A stretch of 64,000 bases of DNA. Origin: Rugamonas rubra. Its GTDB lineage: Bacteria; Pseudomonadota; Gammaproteobacteria; Burkholderiales; Burkholderiaceae_D. The stretch is from the NCBI RefSeq assembly GCF_900114705.1, contig NZ_FOTW01000011.1:232650-296649 (forward strand), written 5' to 3'. The notes beneath the pieces are model-generated. The model was not told the DNA's origin. It worked only from the letters and a program-made list of their open reading frames with translations, and did not search any database. Of the stretch, positions 11,701 through 19,790 are shown piece by piece. Each line of letters starts with the position of its first letter. Within the stretch, counting starts at the first letter, position 1. A program made the position numbers and the translations under genes.

Positions 11701-12100
11701 ACAGGGCGCCTTCGCCGACGGCAGCGTCGACCTGTCCTTCAGCCAGGCCGGCACGGCCGCGCTGAAGACCGTGGGGCTGATGTACCAGGCGGTGCTGGAC
11801 CGCGCCGCCGACATGGATGGGCTCGCTGCTTGGGTACAACACTTCGCCGGCGCGGACATGCTTGCGGCCAACTTCGCCGCCTCCGCCGAGTTCCAGGCGC
11901 GCTACAATCGTCTGGACGACAACGCCTTCGTCAAGGCGCTGTACGGCAACAGCGGCCTGAGCGACAACGCGGCCGGCGGCGCCTCCCACTGGACCGAATT
12001 CCTCGGCACGCACACGCGCGCCGAGCTGGTCGGCGCGTGGGTGGCGCAGCAGGACGTGGTCGGCGCCCAGTTTTCGGGCACGGGCTTGTGGCTGCTGTAA
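5795..12100 (+). CDS. Giant RTX/Ig-like repeat secreted protein with DUF4214 domains (complete paralogue)
   Basis: This is a complete protein of 2101 residues. The ATG at 5795 follows GGAG about 10 bases upstream. There is no Sec signal peptide, as expected for type I secretion. The N-terminal ~200 residues (to ~6410) form a module unlike that of the upstream paralogue. Then come a cadherin-like domain (~6415-6720), Ig-like units, nine tandem ~101-residue Ig-like repeats (~7375-10125), a linker, GGxGxD calcium-binding nonapeptides (~10740-10965), DUF4214 (~11110-11460), a short RTX block (~11510-11595) and a final DUF4214 unit ending in GLWLL. The last ~650 residues align closely with those of the neighbouring gene. 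One cysteine (near 8031) is unusual in a protein type that is almost cysteine-free. Function as adhesin or biofilm matrix protein is inferred. Confidence 0.88.
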   Translation: MQAIDKQAIPPQPWSALAAGWSMRPQGLGAAPGAYAAAAPSTVFGFDDMTTGNTWPGMGDFSLAVTQTVGQDVLTLTAPGGRGLVNDGASLGIGDIANFSGKFFAVDSSNGYPASVTLALDGWRTFDLSGFHFADLDGGGRSYILTTSKGSQSFYFDGDPYYASVQRFNSDILRGVTSVTIRAEGGMPASIALDDVELSNLSPRNTAPVFAGASTLNVQQDAAATSFADLLHVVDGDAGQHLGWYPGSNPGHGRLYFAGGVGATGGGDIAPVGTFTYTPAAGYIGTDSFVVRVSDGYSVTERTISVNVAPATPGAPDLAAAGDSGASDSDNLTAATSLAFAGSSAAGDSASTVRVFLDVDGNGAYDAGTDRGASATVANGGWSVAGLDTAGLADGHYRVYAQLSSASGGLSSALSGPLELTLDRTAPGAIGQLALSADSGADAADFVTNAPAQTVRAVLSAPLAAGEHVWGSLDDGAHWSDVSAYVSGATLAWNDVTLAGSGTLLLRVGDAAGNLGAVARQVYVLDSTAPTATLLVGDSELTGAETTTLTITFSEAVADLALDDLNVTNGTLSGLASGDGGTTWHATLTPPPGQNSANNVVTLNLAGVHDQAGNGGSGSAGSNSYAVHTVVPTATITLSDTALKLGDSATVEIVFSEAVAGFSLADLTAGGATLGDLSTADDIHWRATLTPNADATLAGQVLRLDNTGLVNGGGNAGVGHTDSASYAVDTVRPNAVVSVADALLTCERGSVLTIRFAEAVSGLGKAALQVGGASVGELTSADGGLSWTATLTPNAGQDGGGHVVTLDQSGVFDLAGNAGQGSVASNAYAVDTTRPGATLTLAADALKAGQSGQLSIAFSEAVSGFDGSALALAGGSLSGLATTDGGATWRATYTPAADATLADVQITLDMAGVADLHGNHGAGVAASNHFAVDTLRPSAGIVVADAALAAGESSRVDITFSEAVEQFDLADLAADHGTLSQLSTSDHIHWSATLTPTAGQNSAANHVTLLGAGLRDAGGNAGLDASSNAYALDSAAPTASIVVDQAQLAAGQSARVTISFSEAVAGFDNADLSVANGSLSAVASVDGGITWTATLTPTPNLAAAHNVVTLANAGLRDLAGNAGAGHTESNAYAVDTRVPSATITLDDRALTIGDSATLTIVFSEPVHGLDNSALTLANGTLDTLVSADGGLTWSATLTPAAGLSAADNVVRLDNSRVVNGAGTAGVGHTDSPTYTVDTERPHASVVVADATLLAGQSTLVSISFNERVVGLELADLSVANGTLSGLSTSDGGQHWSATLTPSAATSDASNLVRLDQAGVVDLAGNAGQGGADSNNYAVSTVRPGASIVVAESALAAGKTSLVTITFSEAVSGFDNADLVVGHGTLSAVQSSDGGVTWSATLTAADGPYSGANVVALNAAGLHNGAGNSGLGVVNSNAYAVGTPPAPAPTPAPGVPSVVDGAAVVTVVATDPQTGQHTQTVTVAPVPAGRPDDAGTPNTHLADIPLGIAGSGTGGTTLSVALPTGSGLQAQGAVALLGAAQAAQALNAGIAQHAAADAGAALEGQGAAFLQSLAATTQLQVLSLTPTAAAGAGPQTIHLNGSSSTPPAGGAPNATAIGLVLDATQMAAGSVVELNNVDFAAVVGAATLRGGAGQNYVVGDGAAQNIFLGADDDRLFGGGGDDLLGSAGGDDYLDGGADRDTVVGGVGNDSLLGGSGDDLLQAGRSSQGAWTFRLAADGTLSAQHQTALFAPAAGETLSRAELNGASAELTFLAAKPGQLAELALLYHAAFGRVADLGGLNFWLHSGASSAQVADAFLASAEWQGGAQARLDDGAFVEQLYQQVLGRAADAGGQQYWLAALRGQAGQPAVERAQLVLDFALSAEHRAKLGGGAGLAVAAAAPAGENGWIAGAGDNRLDGGAGNDTLVGGDGVDTAVYAGKLAGYRLVLGGDGAFKVVDKANGDVDTLSGIEQGAFADGSVDLSFSQAGTAALKTVGLMYQAVLDRAADMDGLAAWVQHFAGADMLAANFAASAEFQARYNRLDDNAFVKALYGNSGLSDNAAGGASHWTEFLGTHTRAELVGAWVAQQDVVGAQFSGTGLWLL

Positions 12101-12119
12101 ATTGGCCAAATGGGAGATA

Positions 12120-12159
12120 GGCAAAGGCTATTAATTCAATATAATTAATTGCCTTTGTC
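12120..12159 (+). terminator. A+T-rich imperfect hairpin between RTX gene and catalase
   Basis: Arms 12120-12136 and 12143-12159 can form a 17-bp stem with two mismatches and a six-base loop CAATAT. It begins 20 bases after the RTX stop and ends just before the catalase leader. No clean T-run follows. It could be a weak terminator for the RTX gene or part of the catalase control region. Confidence 0.4.
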
Positions 12160-12213
12160 TAATTGGTTTGGCTAATTAGAATGATTCCATCGTTCACCCC
12201 ACAGGAGCAAGCA

Positions 12214-13668
12214 ATGCGCCAGCCGCCCATCACCACCGCCTCCGGCATTCCCGTCGCCGACAACCAGAACTCCGCCAGCGCCGGTCCGCGCGGCCCCCTG
12301 CTGTTGCAGGACTTCCACCTGATCGAGAAGCTGCAGCACTTCAACCGCGAGCGCATCCCCGAGCGCGTGGTCCACGCCAAGGGTTCCGGCGCCTACGGCA
12401 GCTTCACCGTCACCCACGACATCTCGCGCTACACCAAGGCCAAGCTGTTCAACGGCGTCGGCAAGAGCACCGTCACCTTCGCCCGCTTCTCCACCGTCGG
12501 CGGCGAGCGCGGCAGCGCCGACACCGAACGCGACCCGCGCGGCTTCGCGCTGCGCTTCTACACCGAGGAGGGCAACTGGGACCTGGTCGGCAACAACACG
12601 CCGATGTTCTTCATCAAGGACCCGATCAAGTTCCCCGACTTCGTCCACACCCAGAAGCGCTGCCCGCAGAGCAACCTGAAATCGCCGACCATGATGTTCG
12701 ACTTCTGGAGCAAGGCGCCGGAAAGCCTGCACCAGGTCACCATGCTGTTCTCCGACCGCGGCACGCCGGACGGCTACCGCCACATGGACGGCTTCGGCAG
12801 CCACACCTACAGCCTGGTCAACGAGGCCGGCGAGCGGGTCTACGTCAAGTGGCACTTCAAGACCCAACAGGGCATCAAGAACCTCAGCGCCGCCGAGGCC
12901 TCGCGCCTGGCCGGCGCCGACCCCGACCACGCCCAGCGCGACCTGTTCGAGGCCATCGAACGCGGCGACTTCCCCCGTTGGGACGTCAAGCTGCAGGTCG
13001 CCACCGAGGCCGAGCTGGCCGCCTGGGAGGCGCGCACCGGCTGGAACCCCTTCGATCTGACCAAGGTGTGGCCGCACAAGGACTTTCCGCTGCAGCCGGT
13101 CGGCGTGTTCGAACTGAACCGCAATCCGGACAACTACCACGCCGAGGTCGAGCAGGCCGCCTTCTCGCCGGCCAACGTGGTGCCCGGCATGGGCTACTCG
13201 CCCGACAAGATGCTGCAGGGCCGCCTGTTCGCCTACCACGACGCCCAGCTGTACCGGGTCGGCACCAACCACCAGCACCTGCCGGTCAACGCGCCGCGCT
13301 GCCCCTTCCACAACCAGCAGCGCGACGGCGCCATGGCCATCGCCAACGGCGGCATCGCGCAGAACTACGCCACCGTCGAGGCCGCCGGCAGCCGGCCGTC
13401 CGGCCTGGGCCACGGCGAACCGGGGCTGGCACTGCACGGCGCCGCCGGCCGCTACGACGGCCGTGGCGGCGAGGACGACTACACCCAGGCCGGCAACCTG
13501 TTCCGCCTGATGACGGCGGCCGAGCGGCAGAACCTGTTCGACAACCTGGCCGGTCCGCTCAGCCAGGTCGGCGCGGAGATCGTGCAGCGCCAGCTGGGCC
13601 ACTTCGACCAGGCCGACCCGGCCTACGGCGCCGGCGTGCGCGCCGCCTTGCAGGCGCGCGCCCGCTAG
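12214..13668 (+). CDS. Monofunctional haem catalase (small-subunit type)
   Basis: It decomposes hydrogen peroxide to water and oxygen in the cytoplasm. Family residues are all visible: the distal His54 in VVHAKGSG, the Asn127 in LVGNNTPMFF, and the proximal haem ligand Tyr341 with Arg337 in GRLFAYHD. At 484 residues it matches the small-subunit (clade 3) catalases and lacks the extra C-terminal domain of large KatE enzymes. The frame stays open upstream to a TTG at 12163, but ATG 12214 is preferred because AGGAG lies at 12203-12207, six bases ahead. It stands alone between an RTX gene and a phospholipase. The A+T-rich leader probably holds its promoter; OxyR control is plausible for this family but no site was recognised. 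Confidence 0.93.
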   Translation: MRQPPITTASGIPVADNQNSASAGPRGPLLLQDFHLIEKLQHFNRERIPERVVHAKGSGAYGSFTVTHDISRYTKAKLFNGVGKSTVTFARFSTVGGERGSADTERDPRGFALRFYTEEGNWDLVGNNTPMFFIKDPIKFPDFVHTQKRCPQSNLKSPTMMFDFWSKAPESLHQVTMLFSDRGTPDGYRHMDGFGSHTYSLVNEAGERVYVKWHFKTQQGIKNLSAAEASRLAGADPDHAQRDLFEAIERGDFPRWDVKLQVATEAELAAWEARTGWNPFDLTKVWPHKDFPLQPVGVFELNRNPDNYHAEVEQAAFSPANVVPGMGYSPDKMLQGRLFAYHDAQLYRVGTNHQHLPVNAPRCPFHNQQRDGAMAIANGGIAQNYATVEAAGSRPSGLGHGEPGLALHGAAGRYDGRGGEDDYTQAGNLFRLMTAAERQNLFDNLAGPLSQVGAEIVQRQLGHFDQADPAYGAGVRAALQARAR

Positions 13669-13839
13669 CGCGCCGGGCGGCGCCGAGTGGGGCCGGGCGC
13701 GTCGCCGGCGCGTTCGGCCGGCGCGCCGCCCCGGCCCTGGCGCCGCCGCCCGCGCCGCCGGTCCTCCCCCTGCGCCACGCGGAACTGCACTACAATCAGG
13801 CTGGCAACCCACCACTAGCTTGCGTTTCGCGGAGGTCGT

Positions 13840-14943
13840 TTGAAAAAAACCATCAGCAGCAAGGCCGCCGTGTCGGGCCAGGTCGTCCTGGTGCTGCAGG
13901 GCGGCGGCGCGCTGGGCGCCTACCAGCTCGGCGTCTACCAGGCCATGCACGAGGCCGGCATCGAGCCGGACTGGGTCATCGGCACCTCGGTCGGCGCCAT
14001 CAACGCCGCCATCATCGCCGGCAACCCGCTGCACCAGCGGCTCGAGCGCCTGCGCCAGTTCTGGCAGCGCATGGAGCAGAACCCGCTCGGCTTCGCCGGC
14101 ATGCCGCGCGCCTTCGCCAACGCCATGACCATGGGGCAGGGCATTCCCGCCTTCTTCGAACCCAACCTGGCCGCCTGGTGGAACCTCGACGCCCGCGTCG
14201 GCCCCGAGCGCGCCTCCTTCTACCAGACCGCGCCGCTGCGCACCACCCTGGAAACCCTGGTCGACTTCGACTACCTGAACGCCCACCACACCCGTCTGAC
14301 GGTGGGCGCCGTCAACGCCCGCAACGGCGCCATGCGCTACTTCGACAGCAGCAAGGAGAAACTCGACGCCTCGCACATCATGGCCTCCGGCGCCATCCCG
14401 CCGGCCTTCCCGGCGGTGCGCATAGACGGCGAGCCCTACTGGGACGGCGGCATCTACTCCAACACGCCGATCGAGGCGGTGCTCGACGACGAGCCACGGC
14501 GCAGCTCGGTGATCTTCTCGGTGCAGGTGTGGAACCCGGACGGCAGCGAGCCGCAGAGCGTGCTGCAGGTGCTCGACAAGCACAAGGAGATCCAGTACGC
14601 CAGCCGCGCCGGCAACATCGAACAGCAGCGCAAGCTGCACCGGCTGCGCCACGTGATCCGCCAGCTCAGCCTGCACCTGCCCGACCAGGCGGCCGCCTCG
14701 GCCGAGCTGCGCGAGCTGGCCGCCTGGGGCTGCGGCACCACCATGCACATCGTCGCGCTGAAGGCGCCCCGCTTGGGCAACGAGGACCACACCAAGGACA
14801 TCGACTTCAGCGCCCAGGGCATCCGCCAGCGCTGCCAGGCCGGCCAGGACGACGCCCGGCGCTTCATCGAGCAGCGTCCCTGGGAGCAGCCGGTCGACCC
14901 GATCGAGGGCGTGCTGATCCACGAGCTGCCGCCGCTCGACTGA
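13840..14943 (+). CDS. Patatin-like phospholipase with DUF3734-type C-terminus
   Basis: This is a 367-residue lipid acyl hydrolase of the patatin family with a Ser-Asp dyad. The oxyanion-hole glycines appear in QGGGALGAYQ (residues 20-29), the nucleophile Ser50 in GTSVG, and the catalytic Asp201 in DGGIYSNTP. The C-terminal ~140 residues resemble the DUF3734 extension common on proteobacterial patatins; some such proteins bind or degrade polyhydroxybutyrate, but the substrate here is unknown. No signal peptide is seen, so it is likely cytoplasmic. The start is a TTG at 13840 with GGAGG four bases ahead; no ATG lies upstream of the glycine loop. A TACAAT hexamer near 13794 could be its -10 element. 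Confidence 0.85.
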   Translation: MKKTISSKAAVSGQVVLVLQGGGALGAYQLGVYQAMHEAGIEPDWVIGTSVGAINAAIIAGNPLHQRLERLRQFWQRMEQNPLGFAGMPRAFANAMTMGQGIPAFFEPNLAAWWNLDARVGPERASFYQTAPLRTTLETLVDFDYLNAHHTRLTVGAVNARNGAMRYFDSSKEKLDASHIMASGAIPPAFPAVRIDGEPYWDGGIYSNTPIEAVLDDEPRRSSVIFSVQVWNPDGSEPQSVLQVLDKHKEIQYASRAGNIEQQRKLHRLRHVIRQLSLHLPDQAAASAELRELAAWGCGTTMHIVALKAPRLGNEDHTKDIDFSAQGIRQRCQAGQDDARRFIEQRPWEQPVDPIEGVLIHELPPLD

Positions 14944-15059
14944 GCGTGCCTCGGCCGTCCGGTGCGGCGGAGCGGGATTTCCTTCCTTGTAAAGAATGTA
15001 TTGAGTAAAATGAACTGTTGCTCTATTTGAAATGACATTTTTTACATATAAGGATGAAA

Positions 15060-16982
15060 ATGAAACGTACCCCATGGTTGCCCGAACTGGCTGCCGGCCT
15101 GCTGCTGGCGACGCTGGCCGTCGCGGCCCAGGCCCAGTCCCCGGTGTTCAACGCCGACAATAAACTGGTTCCCTCGCCCGAGTATCCCGACCGTGGCGAC
15201 GACCTGCTGTCCTATGAGCCGAACCTGGCATTCCGATTGGGTCGGCCGACCTTCGGCGCCGGCCTCTCCACCGTGCCGACCTACCAGTCGATCAGCGTGT
15301 ACTGGGCGCCGCCCGACGGCGCCGAAGGCAACACCGCCACCGTGCATTACCGTGCCCAGGGCCAGCAGGAGTGGAAGGAGGGCTTGGCCTTGTGGTTCGA
15401 CCCGCGCAACAAGGAGTATCGCGGCAGCCTCACCATGTTGAAGGCGGGCACGTCCTACGAGGTGCAGGTGCAACTGCAAAGCGGCACCACCGAGAGCAAG
15501 AACGAAACCACCTGGAGCGACAATTATCCGATCGGCGAGACCCGGATCATGAAGGGCGGAGTCAAGACGCTGGAACTGGTCGACTCCGGCCGGCCGGATG
15601 CCTACGTTCTGTACGTGCCCGAACCCGGCTCGCAAATTGATATGGGCGTGCCTAACCTGCTGATGGGCAATGGTAATAATTGCATCACGGTCAAAGCGTC
15701 ATATGTGATCGTGCGTGGTTTTACCCTGAAGAACTGCCAGCGCCAGGGCATCGCGATCATGGCGCCGTCGCACGACGTGGTGATCGAGGAGAACGACATC
15801 AGCGGCTTCGGTGGCGGCATCCTGAACAGCAACCAGGAGGCGCCGATCGCCGGGCCGACCAACAAGATCGTCACCGGACGCGAGTACGATGCCGGCATCT
15901 ACTGCTATAGCTATGTAAACGCGCTCGACCAACGCGCCAGCCGCATCACCATTCAACGCAACAGGATCTACGAGCCGCGCTACGGTTCGCAGGATTGGGG
16001 GCCCGCGCCCGTCACGCATCCGAATTCGGCGCAGGCCATCATGTTCGGCAAGTGCGGCACCAACAACGTGATTCGCTATAACGAGATTCGTTCCGTCGCC
16101 GGCCACTATTTCAACGACGGCATAGGCGGCGAATCCAATTTCACCTTCGAGGGCTTCCCCTTTGCCGATTCGGATATCTATGGCAACAACATCTCCGGCG
16201 TCTACGACGATGCCATTGAATCGGAGGGCGGCAACCGCAACGTTCGCATATGGGGCAACTATCTGCACCGCACCTACATGGGCATTGCCATGGCGGCCGT
16301 TGCGCAGGGACCTCTGTATGTCTTTAGGAACGTTCTTGGCGATACCGTTGGGATGGCCAATCCGAACGCGGCCAACCAAGACACTGCAAGTCACGGTAAC
16401 TTTTTCAAGATCGGCAGCAAAACCGAGAAGGTGAACGGCGGCCGCATCTATCTCTTCCACAATACAAATTTGCAACCCCGTCCACCGGCGGGAACCGGCC
16501 TGACGTATAACGTTGGAACCGGCGGCGCGATCGGCATGGCCGGCGGCGCTACTTGCAACGTGGTGAGCCGCAACAACGTCATATCGGCGGCCACAAAGTG
16601 GTGGACGGTGGTGCAATTGAATGAGGAGTGCGGTAAAAACGACATCGACTATGACGTGTATTGGGGGCGCCTGATCGACGGGGTCGAAGCACATGGCACT
16701 TACGCCGAGCCTATCTTCAACGCGACTCTGGATCCCGTCCTGGTCAGGGCGGATCTGCACGACGCCACCGGACCGCGCACTAGCGGACAGGTGTTCAAGG
16801 CCACTGTGGACGTCGCGGCGATCGGCGACTTTACGTTGAGAGCCGGTTCCCTCGGCCGTGGCAAAGCCCAGCGCCTGCCGAACTTCAACGATGAGTACGC
16901 CACGCCGGACGCCGGCGCGCACCAAAGCGGCACGGGCAAAATGGAGTTCGGCGTGGACGCCTACCGCACACCGAAACCGTAA
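15060..16982 (+). CDS. Exported right-handed parallel beta-helix protein
   Basis: The 640-residue product begins with a Sec signal peptide (Lys-Arg, a Leu/Ala-rich core, then AVAAQAQ), so it is exported. Residues ~60-170 look like a beta-sandwich of fibronectin-III character. From ~190 onward short Asn-rich turns recur (VIVRGFTLKNC, VIEENDISGF, ITIQRNRIYE, SDIYGNNISG), typical of right-handed parallel beta-helix folds found in polysaccharide lyases and surface carbohydrate enzymes. No catalytic set could be assigned, so substrate and activity are unknown. ATG 15060 is preferred over ATG 15054 because AAGGA at 15050-15054 is then correctly spaced. The second half is less G+C-rich than its neighbours. 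It is convergent with the LysR gene that follows. Confidence 0.75.
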   Translation: MKRTPWLPELAAGLLLATLAVAAQAQSPVFNADNKLVPSPEYPDRGDDLLSYEPNLAFRLGRPTFGAGLSTVPTYQSISVYWAPPDGAEGNTATVHYRAQGQQEWKEGLALWFDPRNKEYRGSLTMLKAGTSYEVQVQLQSGTTESKNETTWSDNYPIGETRIMKGGVKTLELVDSGRPDAYVLYVPEPGSQIDMGVPNLLMGNGNNCITVKASYVIVRGFTLKNCQRQGIAIMAPSHDVVIEENDISGFGGGILNSNQEAPIAGPTNKIVTGREYDAGIYCYSYVNALDQRASRITIQRNRIYEPRYGSQDWGPAPVTHPNSAQAIMFGKCGTNNVIRYNEIRSVAGHYFNDGIGGESNFTFEGFPFADSDIYGNNISGVYDDAIESEGGNRNVRIWGNYLHRTYMGIAMAAVAQGPLYVFRNVLGDTVGMANPNAANQDTASHGNFFKIGSKTEKVNGGRIYLFHNTNLQPRPPAGTGLTYNVGTGGAIGMAGGATCNVVSRNNVISAATKWWTVVQLNEECGKNDIDYDVYWGRLIDGVEAHGTYAEPIFNATLDPVLVRADLHDATGPRTSGQVFKATVDVAAIGDFTLRAGSLGRGKAQRLPNFNDEYATPDAGAHQSGTGKMEFGVDAYRTPKP

Positions 16983-17014
16983 ACGCGGCACGCGGGGGCG
17001 CGCCCGGCCGAAGC

Positions 17015-17905
17015 CTAGTCGACGCGCGTCCCCAGCACCTCCTGGCACACCTCCAACCAGGCGCGCGCCGCGTGCGACAGGTAGCGCCCGTTCCACACCT
17101 GCGCCACCTGCCACTGCAGTTCCGGCTCGACCAGCCGCAGCGCGTCCATGCGACCGATCGCCAGCCGGTGCACGAAGGGCTGCGGCAGCAGCGCCACACC
17201 CATGCCGGCCGAGGCCATCGCCACCAGCCAGTCCCACTGGCCGCTCTGCGCCGCCACCTGCGGCTCGAAGCCGGCCCGCGCGAAGGCGGCGCGCAGGCTG
17301 CGCGTCAGCGCGAAGTCGTCCTTCAGCAGCACCAGCGGCAGCGCCGCCAGCTCCCTGAAGCGCAGCGTGCTCTGCCCCTTGCGGAAGCTGCCCAGCGCCG
17401 CCAGCGCCCACAGCGGATAGCTGGCGATCTGCAGCGCCTCCAGCTCCAGCGCCGGATCGACCGGCAGCACCGTCATGCCGATCTCCAGCTCGCCGGCCGC
17501 CACCTGGCGCTCGATCGCCTGTCCGGTGCCCTCCTGCAGCGTCAGCGCGATCTGCGGATAGCGCGCGCGGAAGGCCTTCAACACCGGCGTGAACAGCAGG
17601 TTGATCATCGGCGGAATACCCACCGTCAGGCTGCCGCGCGTGCGCGCCTGGGTGTCGCGCACCTCCAGGTTGAGTTGGCGCAGCGTGGCCAGCATGTCCT
17701 CGCCGCGCGCGAAGACGACGCGGCCGGTGTCGGTCAACGTCAGCTTGCGGCCCTCGCGCAGCAGCAGCTGGGCGCCGACCTCCTGCTCCAGCTGGCGCAC
17801 CATCTTGCTGATGGTCGACTGCGTCACGTGCAGCGACTCGGCCGCCTGGGTGAAGCTGTTGAGCCGCACCGTCTCGACGAAATAGCGCAGCGAGCGCAGG
17901 TCCAT
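17015..17905 (-). CDS. LysR-family transcriptional regulator
   Basis: This 296-residue protein has an N-terminal winged helix-turn-helix (residues ~1-60; NSFTQAAESLHVTQSTISKM is the recognition region) followed by a periplasmic-binding-protein-like effector domain. The start at 17905 is chosen because it gives the canonical LysR N-terminus and has AAGGA five bases upstream; further in-frame codons upstream would add an atypical extension. It is divergent from the CoA-transferase gene with about 113 bases between the starts, the usual LysR arrangement, so control of that gene is inferred. The effector is unknown. Confidence 0.9.
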   Translation of the reverse strand: MDLRSLRYFVETVRLNSFTQAAESLHVTQSTISKMVRQLEQEVGAQLLLREGRKLTLTDTGRVVFARGEDMLATLRQLNLEVRDTQARTRGSLTVGIPPMINLLFTPVLKAFRARYPQIALTLQEGTGQAIERQVAAGELEIGMTVLPVDPALELEALQIASYPLWALAALGSFRKGQSTLRFRELAALPLVLLKDDFALTRSLRAAFARAGFEPQVAAQSGQWDWLVAMASAGMGVALLPQPFVHRLAIGRMDALRLVEPELQWQVAQVWNGRYLSHAARAWLEVCQEVLGTRVD

Positions 17906-18018
17906 GGTCTTCCTTGCCATGAAAAAAACGACTGAAACAGAGGAAATTAAGTCATACAGCGAATGATTCACTAATTTTATACTGCTTCGCATAATCTGTA
18001 TAACAATCAGGAGCACAC
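17906..18018. promoter_or_regulatory. Divergent LysR/CoA-transferase control region
   Basis: This 113-base A+T-rich gap lies between two divergent start codons and must hold both promoters. It is the expected place for LysR T-N11-A type binding sites. Several such pairs can be drawn in so A+T-rich a stretch, so none is singled out. Confidence 0.5.
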
Positions 18019-19518
18019 ATGTACGAAGACCGCATCCGCCGCCCGGCCTTGATGGAAAAACTGATGAGCGCCGAGCAGGCCGCCAAGCTGTTCGCCGACG
18101 GCATGACCGTCGGCATGAGCGGCTTCACCCGCGCCGGCGACGCCAAGGCGCTGCCGGCCGCGCTGGTCGAGCGCGCCCGCCACGAGCCGCTGCGCCTGAC
18201 CCTGATCACCGGCGCCTCGCTGGGCAACGACAGCGACGGCCTGATGGCCAGCGCCGGCGTGGTGGCGCGCCGCCTGCCGTTCCAGAGCGACGCCGCGCTG
18301 CGCCGCAAGATCAACAGTGGCGAGGTGATGTTCATCGACCAGCACCTGTCCGAGACCGCCGAGCAGCTGCGCTCGGGCGACCTGGCGCCGGTCGACGTCG
18401 CCGTCATCGAGGCGGTCGCCATCACCGCCGACGGCGGCATCGTCCCTAGCATGTCGGTTGGCAATTCGGCCAACTTCGTCCTGCAGGCCAAGAAGGTGAT
18501 CGTCGAGATTAACCTGGCCGCGCCGCTGGCGCTCGAGGGCCTGCACGACATCTACCTGCCGGCGCCGCGGCCGCGCCGTGGCGCCATCCCGCTGATCAAC
18601 GCCTGGCAGCGCATCGGCACCAGCGCCATCCAGGTCGACCCGGCGCGCATCGCCGCCATCGTCATCACCGACAGCCCGGACAGCCCGTCCAACGCGCTGC
18701 CGGGCGACGCCGAGACCGACGCCATCGCCGGCCACGTCATCGCCTTCCTCGAGGGCGAGGTCAAGGCCGGCCGCATGGGCCCGGAGCTGCTGCCGCTGCA
18801 GGCCGGCATCGGCACCATCGCCAACGCCGTGCTGCACGGCCTGATCGACTCGCCGTTCCGCGACATGACGATGTACTCCGAGGTGCTGCAGGACAGCGCC
18901 ATCGAGCTGCTCGACTCGGGCCAGTTGGCGATGGCCTCGGCCTCCTCGATCACCCTGTCGGCCAAGATGCACCAGCACTTCATCGACAACCTCGAGCGAT
19001 ACCGCCAGCGCATCGTGCTGCGCCCGCAGGAGATCAGCAACCACCCCGAGGTGGTGCGTCGGCTCGGCATCATCGCCCTCAACACCGCGCTCGAGTTCGA
19101 CATCTATGGCAACGTCAACTCGACCCACGTCGGCGGCACCCACATGATGAACGGCATCGGCGGCTCCGGCGACTTCGCCCGCAACGGCCAGCTGTCGCTG
19201 TTCGTCAGCAAGTCCGTCGCCAAGGGCGGCGCCATCTCCAGCGTGGTGCCGATGGCCTCGCACGTCGACCACACCGAGCACGACGTCGACGTGCTGGTGA
19301 CCGAGTGGGGCCTGGCCGACCTGCGCGGCCTGGCGCCGCGCGAACGCGCCGTGCTGATCATCGAAAACTGCGCCCACCCCGACTACCGCCCCCAGCTGCG
19401 CGCCTACTACGAGGAGGCCCTGCTCGGCGGCGGCCAGACCCCGCACGTGCTGGAGAAGGCGCTGTCCTGGCACGCCCGCTACAAAACCGCCGGCACGATG
19501 CTGCAGCCCGCCGCCTAA
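18019..19518 (+). CDS. Succinyl-CoA:acetate CoA-transferase / acetyl-CoA hydrolase family
   Basis: The 499-residue protein belongs to the class I CoA-transferase family that includes AarC and Cat1, which move CoA between succinyl-CoA or propionyl-CoA and acetate through a glutamyl-CoA intermediate. The likely catalytic Glu288 lies in YSEVLQD, matching the TEVLQD motif of the family, and the glycine-rich GGSGDFARNG near the C-terminus is also conserved. Length is typical. It lies divergent from a LysR regulator, probably its controller. It would allow acetate activation and bypass of succinyl-CoA synthetase next to the TCA genes found downstream. Exact donor and acceptor cannot be told from sequence. 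Confidence 0.88.
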   Translation: MYEDRIRRPALMEKLMSAEQAAKLFADGMTVGMSGFTRAGDAKALPAALVERARHEPLRLTLITGASLGNDSDGLMASAGVVARRLPFQSDAALRRKINSGEVMFIDQHLSETAEQLRSGDLAPVDVAVIEAVAITADGGIVPSMSVGNSANFVLQAKKVIVEINLAAPLALEGLHDIYLPAPRPRRGAIPLINAWQRIGTSAIQVDPARIAAIVITDSPDSPSNALPGDAETDAIAGHVIAFLEGEVKAGRMGPELLPLQAGIGTIANAVLHGLIDSPFRDMTMYSEVLQDSAIELLDSGQLAMASASSITLSAKMHQHFIDNLERYRQRIVLRPQEISNHPEVVRRLGIIALNTALEFDIYGNVNSTHVGGTHMMNGIGGSGDFARNGQLSLFVSKSVAKGGAISSVVPMASHVDHTEHDVDVLVTEWGLADLRGLAPRERAVLIIENCAHPDYRPQLRAYYEEALLGGGQTPHVLEKALSWHARYKTAGTMLQPAA

Positions 19519-19564
19519 GCCACAGCCGCCGGGGTCACCGCCGGTGTCACACCGCCGCACCGCC

Positions 19565-19625
19565 GGGGTCAGTGCCGACATTCGGACATTCAGGCGGTGA
19601 ATGTCCGAATGTCGGCACTGACCCC
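19565..19625. repeat. Perfect 27-bp inverted repeat (GGGGTCAGTGCC type)
   Basis: Arms 19565-19591 and 19599-19625 are exact reverse complements with a seven-base loop AGGCGGT. The left arm starts GGGGTCAGTGCCGACATTCG. It lies between the CoA-transferase and carboxypeptidase genes. It shares the GGGGTCA end with the dispersed palindrome family found at six other intergenic sites but has a different body, so it may be a second subfamily. It is not followed by a T-run. Confidence 0.85.
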
Positions 19626-19790
19626 GCTTCTTGCCTCTTGGGCCCGGCGTTGAAGAAATGCCGGGCTTTTGCCGTTTCGCCGGCCGAATATTCGGCCTTC
19701 GCCGCAAACTGGAGCGGACGGCGCTTTGCGAATCGGCGTAAAACGCGGAAAATAGCGGCATCGGCAACTTCCATTTTTACGGGACCAGCA

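Noticed and set aside
12163..12213. Upstream TTG start for the catalase
   Set aside because: ATG 12214 has AGGAG six bases ahead, whereas the extra residues lie in the A+T-rich leader.
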